DNA from: JAHJQZ01 sp963676075
GTDB taxonomy: Bacteria; Pseudomonadota; Alphaproteobacteria; Rhizobiales; Devosiaceae
DNA: 23,832 bases
Direction of reading: 5' to 3'
Assembly (NCBI GenBank): GCA_963676075.2
Contig: CAXXNZ010000012.1
Span: forward strand, 1 to 23,832
In this document: positions 1 to 7,787 of the stretch, piece by piece
Layout: each line of letters starts with the position of its first letter
Position numbering within the stretch: position 1 is the stretch's first letter
The notes under the pieces: generated by a model
Told to the model about the DNA's origin: nothing
What the model saw: only the letters and a program-made list of their open reading frames with translations
The model's database searches: none
Position numbers and translations under genes: made by a program

Positions 1-263
1 CCCCGGTCGCGGTCGCGACCGCCGCACCTGCCGATACCACCGAACCCGAAGCCGCCCCAGCGGCTGCCGAGGCTCCACCAGCGCTCGAACCCGACACCAT
101 CGCGCTCGACGACGCCCGCCGCGCCGCCATCATCGAGTTCATCAACGCCTCGACCAACATGAAGCCGGAGATGCGCGAGAAGTTCCTCGAGGAGTTGTCA
201 CGGCCCGATGTGCCCTTGGCCACCGTTGAGAAATTCGAATCCAAGATGGTGGGGGCACAGTGA
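1..263 (+). CDS. RND efflux periplasmic adaptor (membrane fusion) protein, C-terminal end only
   Basis: Only the last 86 codons are in the window, read in the frame starting at base 3 and ending with TGA at 261-263. The piece begins with a Pro/Ala/Glu-rich linker (about 30 residues) and ends in a short helical tail containing DDARRAAIIEFINAS and MKPEMREKFLEELS. There is no catalytic motif to read. The assignment as the adaptor subunit that links an RND pump to an outer-membrane channel rests on position: the stop codon overlaps the start of the pump gene (TGATG), the usual adaptor-then-pump gene order. The core barrel-sandwich and hairpin domains lie outside the window, so the family cannot be confirmed directly. 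The low-complexity linker could also belong to another periplasmic protein. Confidence 0.6.
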   Translation, partial: PVAVATAAPADTTEPEAAPAAAEAPPALEPDTIALDDARRAAIIEFINASTNMKPEMREKFLEELSRPDVPLATVEKFESKMVGAQ

Positions 264-3200
264 TGTCCGGCACCACTGGCGCGTCAGGCGGCATCCTGAC
301 CTATTTCACCCGCCACCGCACGGCAGCGACACTTCTGATGGTGGTGATGCTGGCGCTCGGCCTTGTCGCCGCATCGAAGATCCGCTCGCAGTTCTTCCCC
401 GATGTCGTCATCGACACCGTCACCGTCACGGTCAACTGGGATGGCGCCGGGCCTGAGGAACTCGACAACGCCGTCGTCGCCCTGCTCGACCCGGCCCTCA
501 GCGGCGTCGAAGGCGTCACCAGCTCTTCCACCGTCTCCAAGGAAGGCTCGACCACCATCACCCTGACGTTCGAGCCGGGCTGGGATCTGGCCCGCGCCAC
601 CGATGAGGTCAAGGGCGCGGTCGACAGCGTGCGCAACCTGCCCGAAGGCACCGAGGCGCCGGCCATCCGGCGCGGGGTCTGGAAGGACAAGGTCACCGAA
701 GTGGTGATCTCCGGCCCGATCTCGCCGGACCAGCTCGGACGCATCGGCGACGAGCTCGTGTCGAGCCTTTATCGCGCCGGCATCACCCGCACCATCATCA
801 CCGGTGTTTCCGCGCCGCAGATCTCGGTCGATGTCCCGGAAGTGGCACGGATCCGTAATGATCTCGCCCTCAAGGACGTCGCCGACGCCATCTCGGCACA
901 GGTCGCCACGCGCCCTGCCGGCGATGTCGGCGGCGGTGCCGCCCGCCTCCGCGCCGGCGAGGAAAGCCGCGACGTCGAAGACATCCGCAACATGGTCATC
1001 CGCGTCAATCCGGATGGCTCCAAGCTCTATGTCCGCAACATCGCAACCGTCTCGGTCAGCGGCGCCGACGCGGGACGCGCCTATTATCTCGATGGCCAGC
1101 CGGCGGTCCTGATCCGCGTCGACCGTACCGCCGAGGGCGATGCCATCGGCATGGAAGCAACCGTCCGCCAGCTTGCCGATCAGTTGCGCCCCACTCTTCC
1201 CGAGGGCACCGACATCCGGCTGATCAATGCCCGCGCCCAGGACATCACAGACCGTCTCGACATCCTGATGACCAACGGGTTGCAGGGTCTGGTGCTGGTG
1301 CTCATCACCCTGTTCCTGTTCTTGTCCGCCCGCACCGCCTTCTGGGTCGCCATGGGCATCCCGGTTTCGATGCTCGCGGCTATCGGCGTGATGTTCGCTG
1401 CCGGCTACACCATCAACATGATGTCGCTGTTCGCCCTCATCATCACGCTCGGCATCATCGTCGACGATGCCATCGTCGTTGCAGAACACGCCGATTTTCG
1501 TGCCAGAAAGCTGTCAGAAACTCCAGAAATTGCACCCGTAAATGCCGTTCGCCGCATGCTGGCGCCGGTCTTTTCCTCGACCGCCACCACCATCCTCGCC
1601 TTTATCGGCCTGTTGTTCGTCGGTGGCGCTTTCGGACGGCTGATCAACGAAATCCCCGTTGTCGTTGCTGCCGTCCTCTTCGCCTCGCTGGTCGAAAGCT
1701 TCCTCATCCTGCCCAATCACATGCGTCACGCCCTGATCGCCGGCAAGAAACAAAGCTGGTTCGACAAACCAAGCGTCTGGTTCAATCGCGGCTTCTCATG
1801 GGTCACGGAAAAGCTCTTTACGCCGGTCATGCGCGGTGTCATCGCCCTGCGCTATGTCGTTGTTGCCGCTATGGTTTTCCTCCTGTCGCTCTCGGCGTCG
1901 GCTATCATGCGCGGCGAGGTGCCGTGGTCGTTCTTCACCGCACCAGAGGCTGGTTCCGTCACCGGCAACTTCGCCTTCCTGCCCGGCGCAACACGCCAGG
2001 ATGCCCGCAACATGGCTGAGGAACTGACGCGCGCCGTCGACGCCGTCGCCAGCCGCATAAAGGCCGAAACCGGTATCTATCCGGTCGTCCACGCCCTGAC
2101 CCAGATCGGCGGCACCGCCGCCAAGGGCCTGCCCGGCCAGGAGACCATGGACCCGGACACGCTCGGCTCCATCGACATCGGTCTGGTCGACGCCGACAAG
2201 CGCGATTTCTCGGCCCAGGACTTCGTCCGCGAACTCAACCAAGAGGTCGTCCGCCCCGCCGGATTGGCGTTGATGAGCTTCAGGACACAAGGAGCAGGCC
2301 CCGGTGGCGACAGCCTTGCGGTCAACTTCTACGGAGCCGACAGCTTCGCCCTCAAGGCAGCAGCGACCGACCTGATCGCCGCGCTTGGCCAGTATCCGGA
2401 AGTGACCGGATTACAGGACTCCCTGCCCTATGGCCGCGAGGACACGGTGCTTGAACTGACCCCGCAAGGCGAGACCCTCGGCTTCACCACCGAGGCCATC
2501 GGCGCCGAACTCTCAGCCCGGCTCAACGGCATCACCGCCGCAACCTTCCCCGCCGGCACGCGCTCCACCGATGTCACCGTCGGTCTGCCAACTTCCGAGT
2601 TGGGCGCCGGTTTTCTCGAAAACACGCTCATGCGCGCACCGACCGGCGCCTGGGTGCCATTGAGCGAGATCGTCACGGTTAAGTCGAGCGTCGCCTTCTC
2701 GACGGTCAACCGCGAGAACGGGCGACGGCTCGTCACAGTTTCCGGCGTGCTGGCCGACGACGATCCCGAACGCGCCGCCGAGATCGGCACAGCACTTCGC
2801 GCCGACATCCTGCCCGAGATCGCCGATCGTTACGGTCTCGACTGGGACCTCGGCGGCCTTGCCGTCCAGGAGCAGGATTTCTTGTCCGAAGCGATGGTCG
2901 GGTTCCTGCTCTGCATCCTCGGCATCTATCTCGTGCTCGGCTGGGTCTTTGGCTCCTGGTCGACACCGCTCGTCGTCATGATGGTCATTCCCTTCGGGCT
3001 GATCGGTGCCGTCTGGGGCCATGCCCAGTTTGGCATCGCCATGTCGCTGTTCACCATCATCGGACTGATCGGCATGTCGGGCATCATCATCAATGACGCC
3101 ATCGTGCTGGTGACGACCATCCAGGACTATGCCCGCACCCGGCCGATCCTTGCCGCTGCCGTTGACGGCGCGCGGGACAGGCTGAGACCGATCCTTCTGA

Positions 3201-3655
3201 CAACGCTCACCACCGTTCTCGGTCTGGCGCCATTGATGTACGAAGAAAGCCGGCAATCGCTTTTCCTCAAGCCGACCGTCGTCACACTGGTCTTTGGCCT
3301 GTCGGTCGGCTTTTTCATCGTCCTTGCCATGATCCCATCGCTGATGGTGATCCAGAACGACATATCCCGTGCCTTGAACAGCCTCAGGCGTATGCTCATC
3401 GGACGCCGCGCCGCGGCGGGCATTCGCCTCGGCACGGGAGCAGCGGTTCTGGCGATCGCCGCCGCCAACGCTGCCATCCTTCTGCCCTGGGCACTGACGG
3501 GCAAAACCTTGCCACTGCTCGCAGCGTTTGCCGGTGATGTGCCTGCAGTCGTGGTGTCGCTTGTCGCCGCGCTCGTGGCCAATCTCCTGATTGCTGCGGT
3601 CTTCACCATTGCCATCAGCGTGAAGCGCCGCCCCATGCCGCCGGTTAAGGCGTAG
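263..3655 (+). CDS. RND-family efflux transporter, inner-membrane permease (AcrB/MexB-like)
   Basis: This is a 1130-residue proton-driven drug/metabolite pump subunit of the inner membrane. The N-terminus shows the typical first membrane helix and FFPD motif (SQFFPDVVIDTVTV). Membrane helix 4 carries the acidic pair D401-D402 in GIIVDDAIVVAEH. Helix 10 has GMSGIIINDAIVLV with N944-D945, where AcrB has lysine in that region, as in many HAE-type pumps of the VexF/CzcA-like side branches. Two large periplasmic loops follow helices 1 and 7. The usual family length is about 1040; here roughly 90 extra residues at the C-terminus add two predicted membrane helices (GIRLGTGAAVLAIAAANAA and VVSLVAALVANLLIAAVF). 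ATG at 263 is chosen because it overlaps the upstream stop and has GGTGGGGG before it; a GTG at 260 is in frame. The substrate cannot be told from sequence. Confidence 0.93.
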   Translation: MSGTTGASGGILTYFTRHRTAATLLMVVMLALGLVAASKIRSQFFPDVVIDTVTVTVNWDGAGPEELDNAVVALLDPALSGVEGVTSSSTVSKEGSTTITLTFEPGWDLARATDEVKGAVDSVRNLPEGTEAPAIRRGVWKDKVTEVVISGPISPDQLGRIGDELVSSLYRAGITRTIITGVSAPQISVDVPEVARIRNDLALKDVADAISAQVATRPAGDVGGGAARLRAGEESRDVEDIRNMVIRVNPDGSKLYVRNIATVSVSGADAGRAYYLDGQPAVLIRVDRTAEGDAIGMEATVRQLADQLRPTLPEGTDIRLINARAQDITDRLDILMTNGLQGLVLVLITLFLFLSARTAFWVAMGIPVSMLAAIGVMFAAGYTINMMSLFALIITLGIIVDDAIVVAEHADFRARKLSETPEIAPVNAVRRMLAPVFSSTATTILAFIGLLFVGGAFGRLINEIPVVVAAVLFASLVESFLILPNHMRHALIAGKKQSWFDKPSVWFNRGFSWVTEKLFTPVMRGVIALRYVVVAAMVFLLSLSASAIMRGEVPWSFFTAPEAGSVTGNFAFLPGATRQDARNMAEELTRAVDAVASRIKAETGIYPVVHALTQIGGTAAKGLPGQETMDPDTLGSIDIGLVDADKRDFSAQDFVRELNQEVVRPAGLALMSFRTQGAGPGGDSLAVNFYGADSFALKAAATDLIAALGQYPEVTGLQDSLPYGREDTVLELTPQGETLGFTTEAIGAELSARLNGITAATFPAGTRSTDVTVGLPTSELGAGFLENTLMRAPTGAWVPLSEIVTVKSSVAFSTVNRENGRRLVTVSGVLADDDPERAAEIGTALRADILPEIADRYGLDWDLGGLAVQEQDFLSEAMVGFLLCILGIYLVLGWVFGSWSTPLVVMMVIPFGLIGAVWGHAQFGIAMSLFTIIGLIGMSGIIINDAIVLVTTIQDYARTRPILAAAVDGARDRLRPILLTTLTTVLGLAPLMYEESRQSLFLKPTVVTLVFGLSVGFFIVLAMIPSLMVIQNDISRALNSLRRMLIGRRAAAGIRLGTGAAVLAIAAANAAILLPWALTGKTLPLLAAFAGDVPAVVVSLVAALVANLLIAAVFTIAISVKRRPMPPVKA

Positions 3656-3690
3656 GGTCGCGCGCGACGGGCACGCGGAAACCGCCAACC

Positions 3691-5409
3691 TCAGCGTTCG
3701 TCCAGGGCCTTTGCGAGGCGGATATACGGCGCTCGCACGGGCAGCGAGTCTTTGGTGTCGCCACACATTCGGGGCAGCGCAGCGTCTGCATAATGATCGA
3801 CATCGAGCGTTGGCCAATCCTCCCGCCAGCGATCGAGCCAGGCCGCGGCATCCTCTGTCCGACCCAGTTCGTTGAGGATCGCGGCGTACTGGAAGATCAT
3901 GTCGGGATTGGCCCCGACCTGATTGGCTTGACGTTGAGCAAAATAGGCCAGTTTCGGCTGACCGGAATTCAGATAGAGGCGGGCCAGCATGCCCTGGGTC
4001 AGCCAGCGCACGGGATTGCCATCGGCGAGCCTTGCGTCCTCTCGCACCATCGCATCGATCATTTCCGGCGATGCCGCACCGCAAACCCCATCGAACATGC
4101 CGGAGAGAATGCGCGCATAGGCCTGACTGGGATCGAGCTCTGACGCCCGTCTCATCAATTGCTCGGCGTGTTCCCGATCCCCCATGCGCATGTATGAAAG
4201 ACCGACTTCGTAAAAAACAGAAGGGTTCTGAGGTGCGAGCCGCTCGGCGCGCCGGGCATGATAGAGCAGCTTTTCGCGCGTTTCGGGCGTGTCGGATTCG
4301 GGATCAGCAAGGATCAGCAGACTGAGCCGCGATGCCAGTGCGGCATGGGCCTCGCCCAGATTGGGCTCCAGTTGAAGTGCCCGTTCAGCCAACGCGGCCC
4401 GGTGTTTTTCAAGGGCAAGGTCGGCGAGCTTGTCCCCTGCCGATACCGATGCAAGCAGGTAAAGCTCCCAAGCGTTGAGGATGTCCTCGGGCAATGCGGC
4501 AAGCTTTTTCTTGGTCGCGACGATGAGCGGCGGTTGCAGATCGGACACGATCGATTCAGCGACGTGGATAACGTCATCGCGCCGCTGCGGACTGTCCAGA
4601 TCGTAGTCGTGACTCCACACCAACCGGCCGTCGGCGGGGTTCATCAATCCCACAAGGACGCTTTGGCCGGCAACACCGCGCCTGACGACGCCGGCCAGAA
4701 CCAGCTTGTCGCCGGGCCCCGGCGTCACCACCGACAGCGCTTCGGAAAGGGACGAATAGCTGTCCTGCTTGCCGATGATCACGTCGATGAAACTGTTGCC
4801 GGCCAACTGATTCATCAAGGCGTCGGTAATCCGTTCGGCCGAGGCGCTGTCACCGGCTTCGGCGTCAACCGGTGAAAACGGCTGAATTGTCAGTTGCACA
4901 GCGCGCACATGCCTGTCGACCGGCGCGAACCCATTGGAGAAACGGAAGGGATTGAGAAAGACGACAACGACGATCAGTGCCGCCAGGGCAAGAGCAGCGG
5001 CAGCGCCCATGGCTATCCACACCGGTCGCCCGGAAACCGTCGGTTTGCTGTCCGGCGCCTCCACACCCGCAGACTGGGAAAACTTCGGCCGATAGGTGCC
5101 TTTGGGAATGTCTATGCGCAGCTTGGCGTCGCGGCCGATAACCGCATAGTAATGCTCGAGCGCCTGCCGCAGCCTGTTGAACTCGACCCGGACGATGCTA
5201 TCGGTGCTGGGATCGAAATCATCCGGTCGACCAAGAACGTCGATTGCAATCGAATAGGCCTTGATCTGGTCGCCCTTGCCTTCAAGTTCCTTGGCAACAA
5301 CGTAATTCAATAGCGCCGACAATCGAGATCCCGAGCCCAATGAGCCACTCTCAATGATCTTGTCTACAGCATCTGCGATTTCTTTTTGCTGAGGCAAAAA
5401 TCCCGCCAT
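3691..5409 (-). CDS. Membrane-anchored TolB_N-like/TPR protein with adenylate-cyclase-associated N-terminal domain
   Basis: About 572 residues. Residues 1-110 contain a conserved block (SRLSALLNYVVAKEL, AYSIAIDVLGR, FDPSTDSIVRVEFNRLRQALEHYY, IDIPKGTYRPKF) that I know from the N-termini of rhizobial adenylate-cyclase-like and TPR proteins. It resembles a small regulatory, perhaps DNA-binding, domain. One membrane helix follows at about 130-155. Next is a TolB_N/FlgO-like segment (LTIQPFSPVDA, ERITDALMNQLAGNSFIDVI, LVLAGVVRRG, LVWSHDYDL). The rest is TPR-type helices (RAALAERALQLEPNLGEAHAALAS, PSVFYEVGLSYMRMGDREHAEQLM). No cyclase catalytic domain is present. Three in-frame starts are stacked (GTG 5415, ATG 5412, ATG 5409); AAGGGA lies 7 nt before 5409. 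It stands alone, convergent with the RND pump. Likely a signalling or scaffold protein; function unknown. Confidence 0.8.
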   Translation of the reverse strand: MAGFLPQQKEIADAVDKIIESGSLGSGSRLSALLNYVVAKELEGKGDQIKAYSIAIDVLGRPDDFDPSTDSIVRVEFNRLRQALEHYYAVIGRDAKLRIDIPKGTYRPKFSQSAGVEAPDSKPTVSGRPVWIAMGAAAALALAALIVVVVFLNPFRFSNGFAPVDRHVRAVQLTIQPFSPVDAEAGDSASAERITDALMNQLAGNSFIDVIIGKQDSYSSLSEALSVVTPGPGDKLVLAGVVRRGVAGQSVLVGLMNPADGRLVWSHDYDLDSPQRRDDVIHVAESIVSDLQPPLIVATKKKLAALPEDILNAWELYLLASVSAGDKLADLALEKHRAALAERALQLEPNLGEAHAALASRLSLLILADPESDTPETREKLLYHARRAERLAPQNPSVFYEVGLSYMRMGDREHAEQLMRRASELDPSQAYARILSGMFDGVCGAASPEMIDAMVREDARLADGNPVRWLTQGMLARLYLNSGQPKLAYFAQRQANQVGANPDMIFQYAAILNELGRTEDAAAWLDRWREDWPTLDVDHYADAALPRMCGDTKDSLPVRAPYIRLAKALDER

Positions 5410-5415
5410 CATCAC

Positions 5416-5430
5416 TTCCCTTGCCGGGAA
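5416..5430 (-). promoter_or_regulatory. Short dyad covering the ribosome-binding site of the TPR gene
   Basis: TTCCC-TTGCC-GGGAA is a 5-bp inverted repeat with a 5-nt loop. On the minus strand its second arm contains the AAGGGA ribosome-binding site of the gene starting at 5409-5415, so the leader mRNA could fold over its own Shine-Dalgarno. The stem is short and the effect may be weak. Confidence 0.3.
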
Positions 5431-5751
5431 AATTTACAAAAACAATAGTCAACACGACTGAAATTCGCGCAACAACGACATGCACAATCGCGTTTTTACG
5501 CGAGAACTCAAAACTATTTATTCAGGCGCTCGGCGAGCAGTCCCGGTCACAACCCGGTTCCGGAGACGTTACACCGCGTTACGTACTTTCGCATTTGACA
5601 GCGTAGCGGCAAAATCACGACGGTGTGAAAATATTTCATCAGCACACGCTAAAGTACACCAACAATACAATTTCCTTATTGTAATATTTTATATCTCATA
5701 ATCTCGTATTCAATAGTTTAGTTTCGATATTATTCTGTTCATTTCAGTAAT

Positions 5752-5768
5752 TGAATTATTATAATTCA
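5752..5768. promoter_or_regulatory. Perfect 17-bp palindrome, candidate operator upstream of the GGDEF-EAL gene
   Basis: TGAATTATTATAATTCA reads TGAATTAT-T-ATAATTCA, a perfect dyad with a one-base centre. It lies 65 bp before the chosen start at 5834. AT-rich sequence makes chance dyads more likely, but 8 uninterrupted paired positions is still notable. The cognate regulator is not evident in the window. Confidence 0.4.
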
Positions 5769-5833
5769 GACAAATCAATTCTACGACTTAAGCACAAGGC
5801 GTCGCTCATTACTGTATGGATCGGTGGAAAAGC

Positions 5834-7765
5834 ATGACTGAAAGGCGGCACTCTCCCGCAGGTGCGGCACTCGACACGATCCTTCCCAAGTTGGTTGTCA
5901 CGCCGGAAGTCGAGCCGTTTTATGCTGACGCCTGGTGGCCGGTAACCCGTTTCGTCCTCATCATGACGTCGGCGTTCTACGCCGGCCTTGCGGTCGTTTA
6001 CGTCCTCACAGAGACCGCTGCCGACGCGCCGTGGCTCGTTTCGGTCGCCGCATTTTCGTTTTTCGTGTCACTCGGCATGCTGCTTGTCACACGCTCGCAG
6101 GGAGGGGTCCGGCTCTGGCAGGTCGAGCTGACGGACGTCACCATCGTCCTGATCATTCTGACCAACATCTACGCCTACCAGTTCATGCACCTTCAGATCG
6201 ACAGGATGACCAATTTCATCATCCTGCCGGTTTTCGTCGCCGTGATCGGCGCAAGCTTCCGCATCATCATTCCCTGCCTCATCGTCAGCATGGCGTCTCT
6301 GTTGTTCTTTGCAGGGCAGATGGGTGCCCAAACGCAGTCACAGTTCCTGACGCTCGCGCTGTCCGTCTCGGTTACGGCGCCGGCGATACATGCGATTATC
6401 CGCTACATCATCATCAGGGAAATCCAGGCCCGGCAGGAAGCGGAAAGTCTGCGCGACGCCGCACGCAAGCGGGCGGATTTTGACGGATTGACCGGCCTTG
6501 CAAACCGCTCCCGCTTTTTTGCCGAGCTTCAGGATCGGCTGGACCGACCCAATTCCGATAGCTGGTCTGTCGGGTTCCTCGACATCGATGGTTTCAAGGC
6601 CATCAATGATATTTACGGCAATGTGGTCGGAGATCGCCTTCTGGCCGCTGTTGCGCAACGCCTGCTGCATATGTACGGCGAAAACTGCTTGGTCGCCCGT
6701 ATCGATAGCGACGAATTCGGCATCGTCTCGCACTGGAACCTCGATACCGAGACGATCCGTGCAAACTACGCCGCTGACCAGAGCGCCTTCGAGGAGCCGT
6801 TCCTGATCGACGGGACGGAAATCCGCGTCACGGCATCGATCGGTGTCGTGCCCATTTCAGGGCCGCCGGTCTCCGCGCGGGTCATTGGCGAGCGCGGCGA
6901 ATATGCGTTATTCCGGGCCAAGCGCGAACGGCGTGGAAGCGTTGTCGTGTTTACCGACGAGATCGCACTGGAAATGGAAAACCTGGGCGCCATCGAGCAT
7001 GCCCTGCGCAACGCCGATCTCGTCAACGAGCTCTATCTCGAATTCCAGCCACAGGTCGAGCTGAAGACCGGCAAGGTGCTCGCTTTCGAGGCGCTCGCGC
7101 GCTGGAAGAACAAGTCTCTGGGACAGATCCGGCCTGACGTTTTCATCGGCGTTGCCGAACGTGCTGGCATCGTCAATCGGCTGACCCTCGTCCTGCTGGA
7201 AAAGGCGCTGACCAACGCGGCGACATGGCCGGAGCATGTGGGCCTCTCCTTCAACCTCTCGGCCCGCGACATCCTTTCACCCCACGCGATCGACGACATT
7301 TGCAAACTGATCGGTAAAAGCGAAATCGATCCGGGGCGCGTCGAACTGGAAGTCACCGAAACCTCGGTCATGACCGACTTCGATCAGGCAAAGCGGGCCG
7401 TTGAACGGCTGACCGATCTCGGGTGCTCGATTGCGCTGGACGATTTTGGCTCTGGCTACTCCAACTTCATCTATCTCGACGAGCTCGACATCACCACGCT
7501 CAAGCTCGACCGCTCCTTTGTGACCCGCATGACCCGATCGGAGCGGACGGTGACGATCGTCAGAACGATCATCGATCTGTGTCGGAACCTGCAGATTGAC
7601 GCCGTCGTTGAGGGCGTCGAACGCCAGGAAGAAGCAAACGTGCTGACCGAAATCGGCGCATCTAGCGCACAGGGCTATCTTTACAGCCGCCCCATCGCGG
7701 CATCCGCGGTGCTCGGTTTCCTGGAAGCATCCAACGCCAATGGTACGCCGCTGACTTCTGGCTAA
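5834..7765 (+). CDS. Membrane GGDEF-EAL protein, probable cyclic-di-GMP phosphodiesterase
   Basis: About 643 residues. The first 200 hold five or six hydrophobic segments (for example FVLIMTSAFYAGLAVVYVL, FSFFVSLGMLLVT, DVTIVLIILTNIYAY, IILPVFVAVIGASF), forming a membrane sensor. A GGDEF domain follows: DGLTGLANRSRF and the metal-site DIDGFKAINDIYG are present, but the signature is degenerate, RIDSDEF at about 290-295 instead of R-x-GGDEF, so cyclase activity is unlikely. The EAL domain looks intact: E419-A420-L421 in FEALARWKN, EVTETSVM, D536-D537 in DDFGSGYSNF, KLDRSFV and VVEGVE. It should hydrolyse cyclic di-GMP to pGpG, possibly with GTP binding by the dead GGDEF as a modulator. ATG 5834 is preferred to 5816 because GGTGGA lies 6 nt upstream. 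The gene is monocistronic and convergent with the allophanate hydrolase gene 22 bp away. Confidence 0.9.
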   Translation: MTERRHSPAGAALDTILPKLVVTPEVEPFYADAWWPVTRFVLIMTSAFYAGLAVVYVLTETAADAPWLVSVAAFSFFVSLGMLLVTRSQGGVRLWQVELTDVTIVLIILTNIYAYQFMHLQIDRMTNFIILPVFVAVIGASFRIIIPCLIVSMASLLFFAGQMGAQTQSQFLTLALSVSVTAPAIHAIIRYIIIREIQARQEAESLRDAARKRADFDGLTGLANRSRFFAELQDRLDRPNSDSWSVGFLDIDGFKAINDIYGNVVGDRLLAAVAQRLLHMYGENCLVARIDSDEFGIVSHWNLDTETIRANYAADQSAFEEPFLIDGTEIRVTASIGVVPISGPPVSARVIGERGEYALFRAKRERRGSVVVFTDEIALEMENLGAIEHALRNADLVNELYLEFQPQVELKTGKVLAFEALARWKNKSLGQIRPDVFIGVAERAGIVNRLTLVLLEKALTNAATWPEHVGLSFNLSARDILSPHAIDDICKLIGKSEIDPGRVELEVTETSVMTDFDQAKRAVERLTDLGCSIALDDFGSGYSNFIYLDELDITTLKLDRSFVTRMTRSERTVTIVRTIIDLCRNLQIDAVVEGVERQEEANVLTEIGASSAQGYLYSRPIAASAVLGFLEASNANGTPLTSG

Positions 7766-7787
7766 AGTGTTTTCTGAACCGGCTCAG

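Larger units (their letters stand above)
5410..5833. other. AT-rich intergenic region between two divergent genes
   Basis: About 420 bases without a credible gene. The half from about 5600 to 5810 is much more AT-rich than the rest of the window, with runs such as TTATTGTAATATTTTATATC. Short ORFs here have no recognisable protein features, no good ribosome-binding site and unlike codon use. The region should hold the divergent promoters of the TPR gene and the GGDEF-EAL gene; apart from the 17-bp palindrome at 5752-5768 I cannot assign promoter boxes with confidence. No RNA gene structure stood out. Confidence 0.6.

Noticed and set aside
284..1489. A 401-codon minus-strand frame inside the RND gene
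   Set aside because: It is fully antisense to a confidently assigned coding region and has His/Asp-rich repeats typical of shadow frames.
3657..3668. Palindrome GTCGCGCGCGAC between the RND and TPR gene ends
   Set aside because: It is a GC-only alternating sequence, easily formed by chance in GC-rich DNA, with no following T-run.
2513..4084. A 523-codon minus-strand frame across the end of the RND gene
   Set aside because: It is antisense to the RND pump and overlaps the end of the TPR gene, with low-complexity charged sequence and no ribosome-binding site.
5421..5701. Small overlapping plus-strand ORFs (61 and 73 codons) in the AT-rich gap
   Set aside because: No Shine-Dalgarno, no conserved motif, and the second runs into the AT-rich tract. 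They are better explained as non-coding.
7774..7787. Near-palindrome CTGAACCGGCTCAG between two convergent genes, as a terminator
   Set aside because: There is an internal mismatch, almost no loop and no T-run, so it does not look like an intrinsic terminator.
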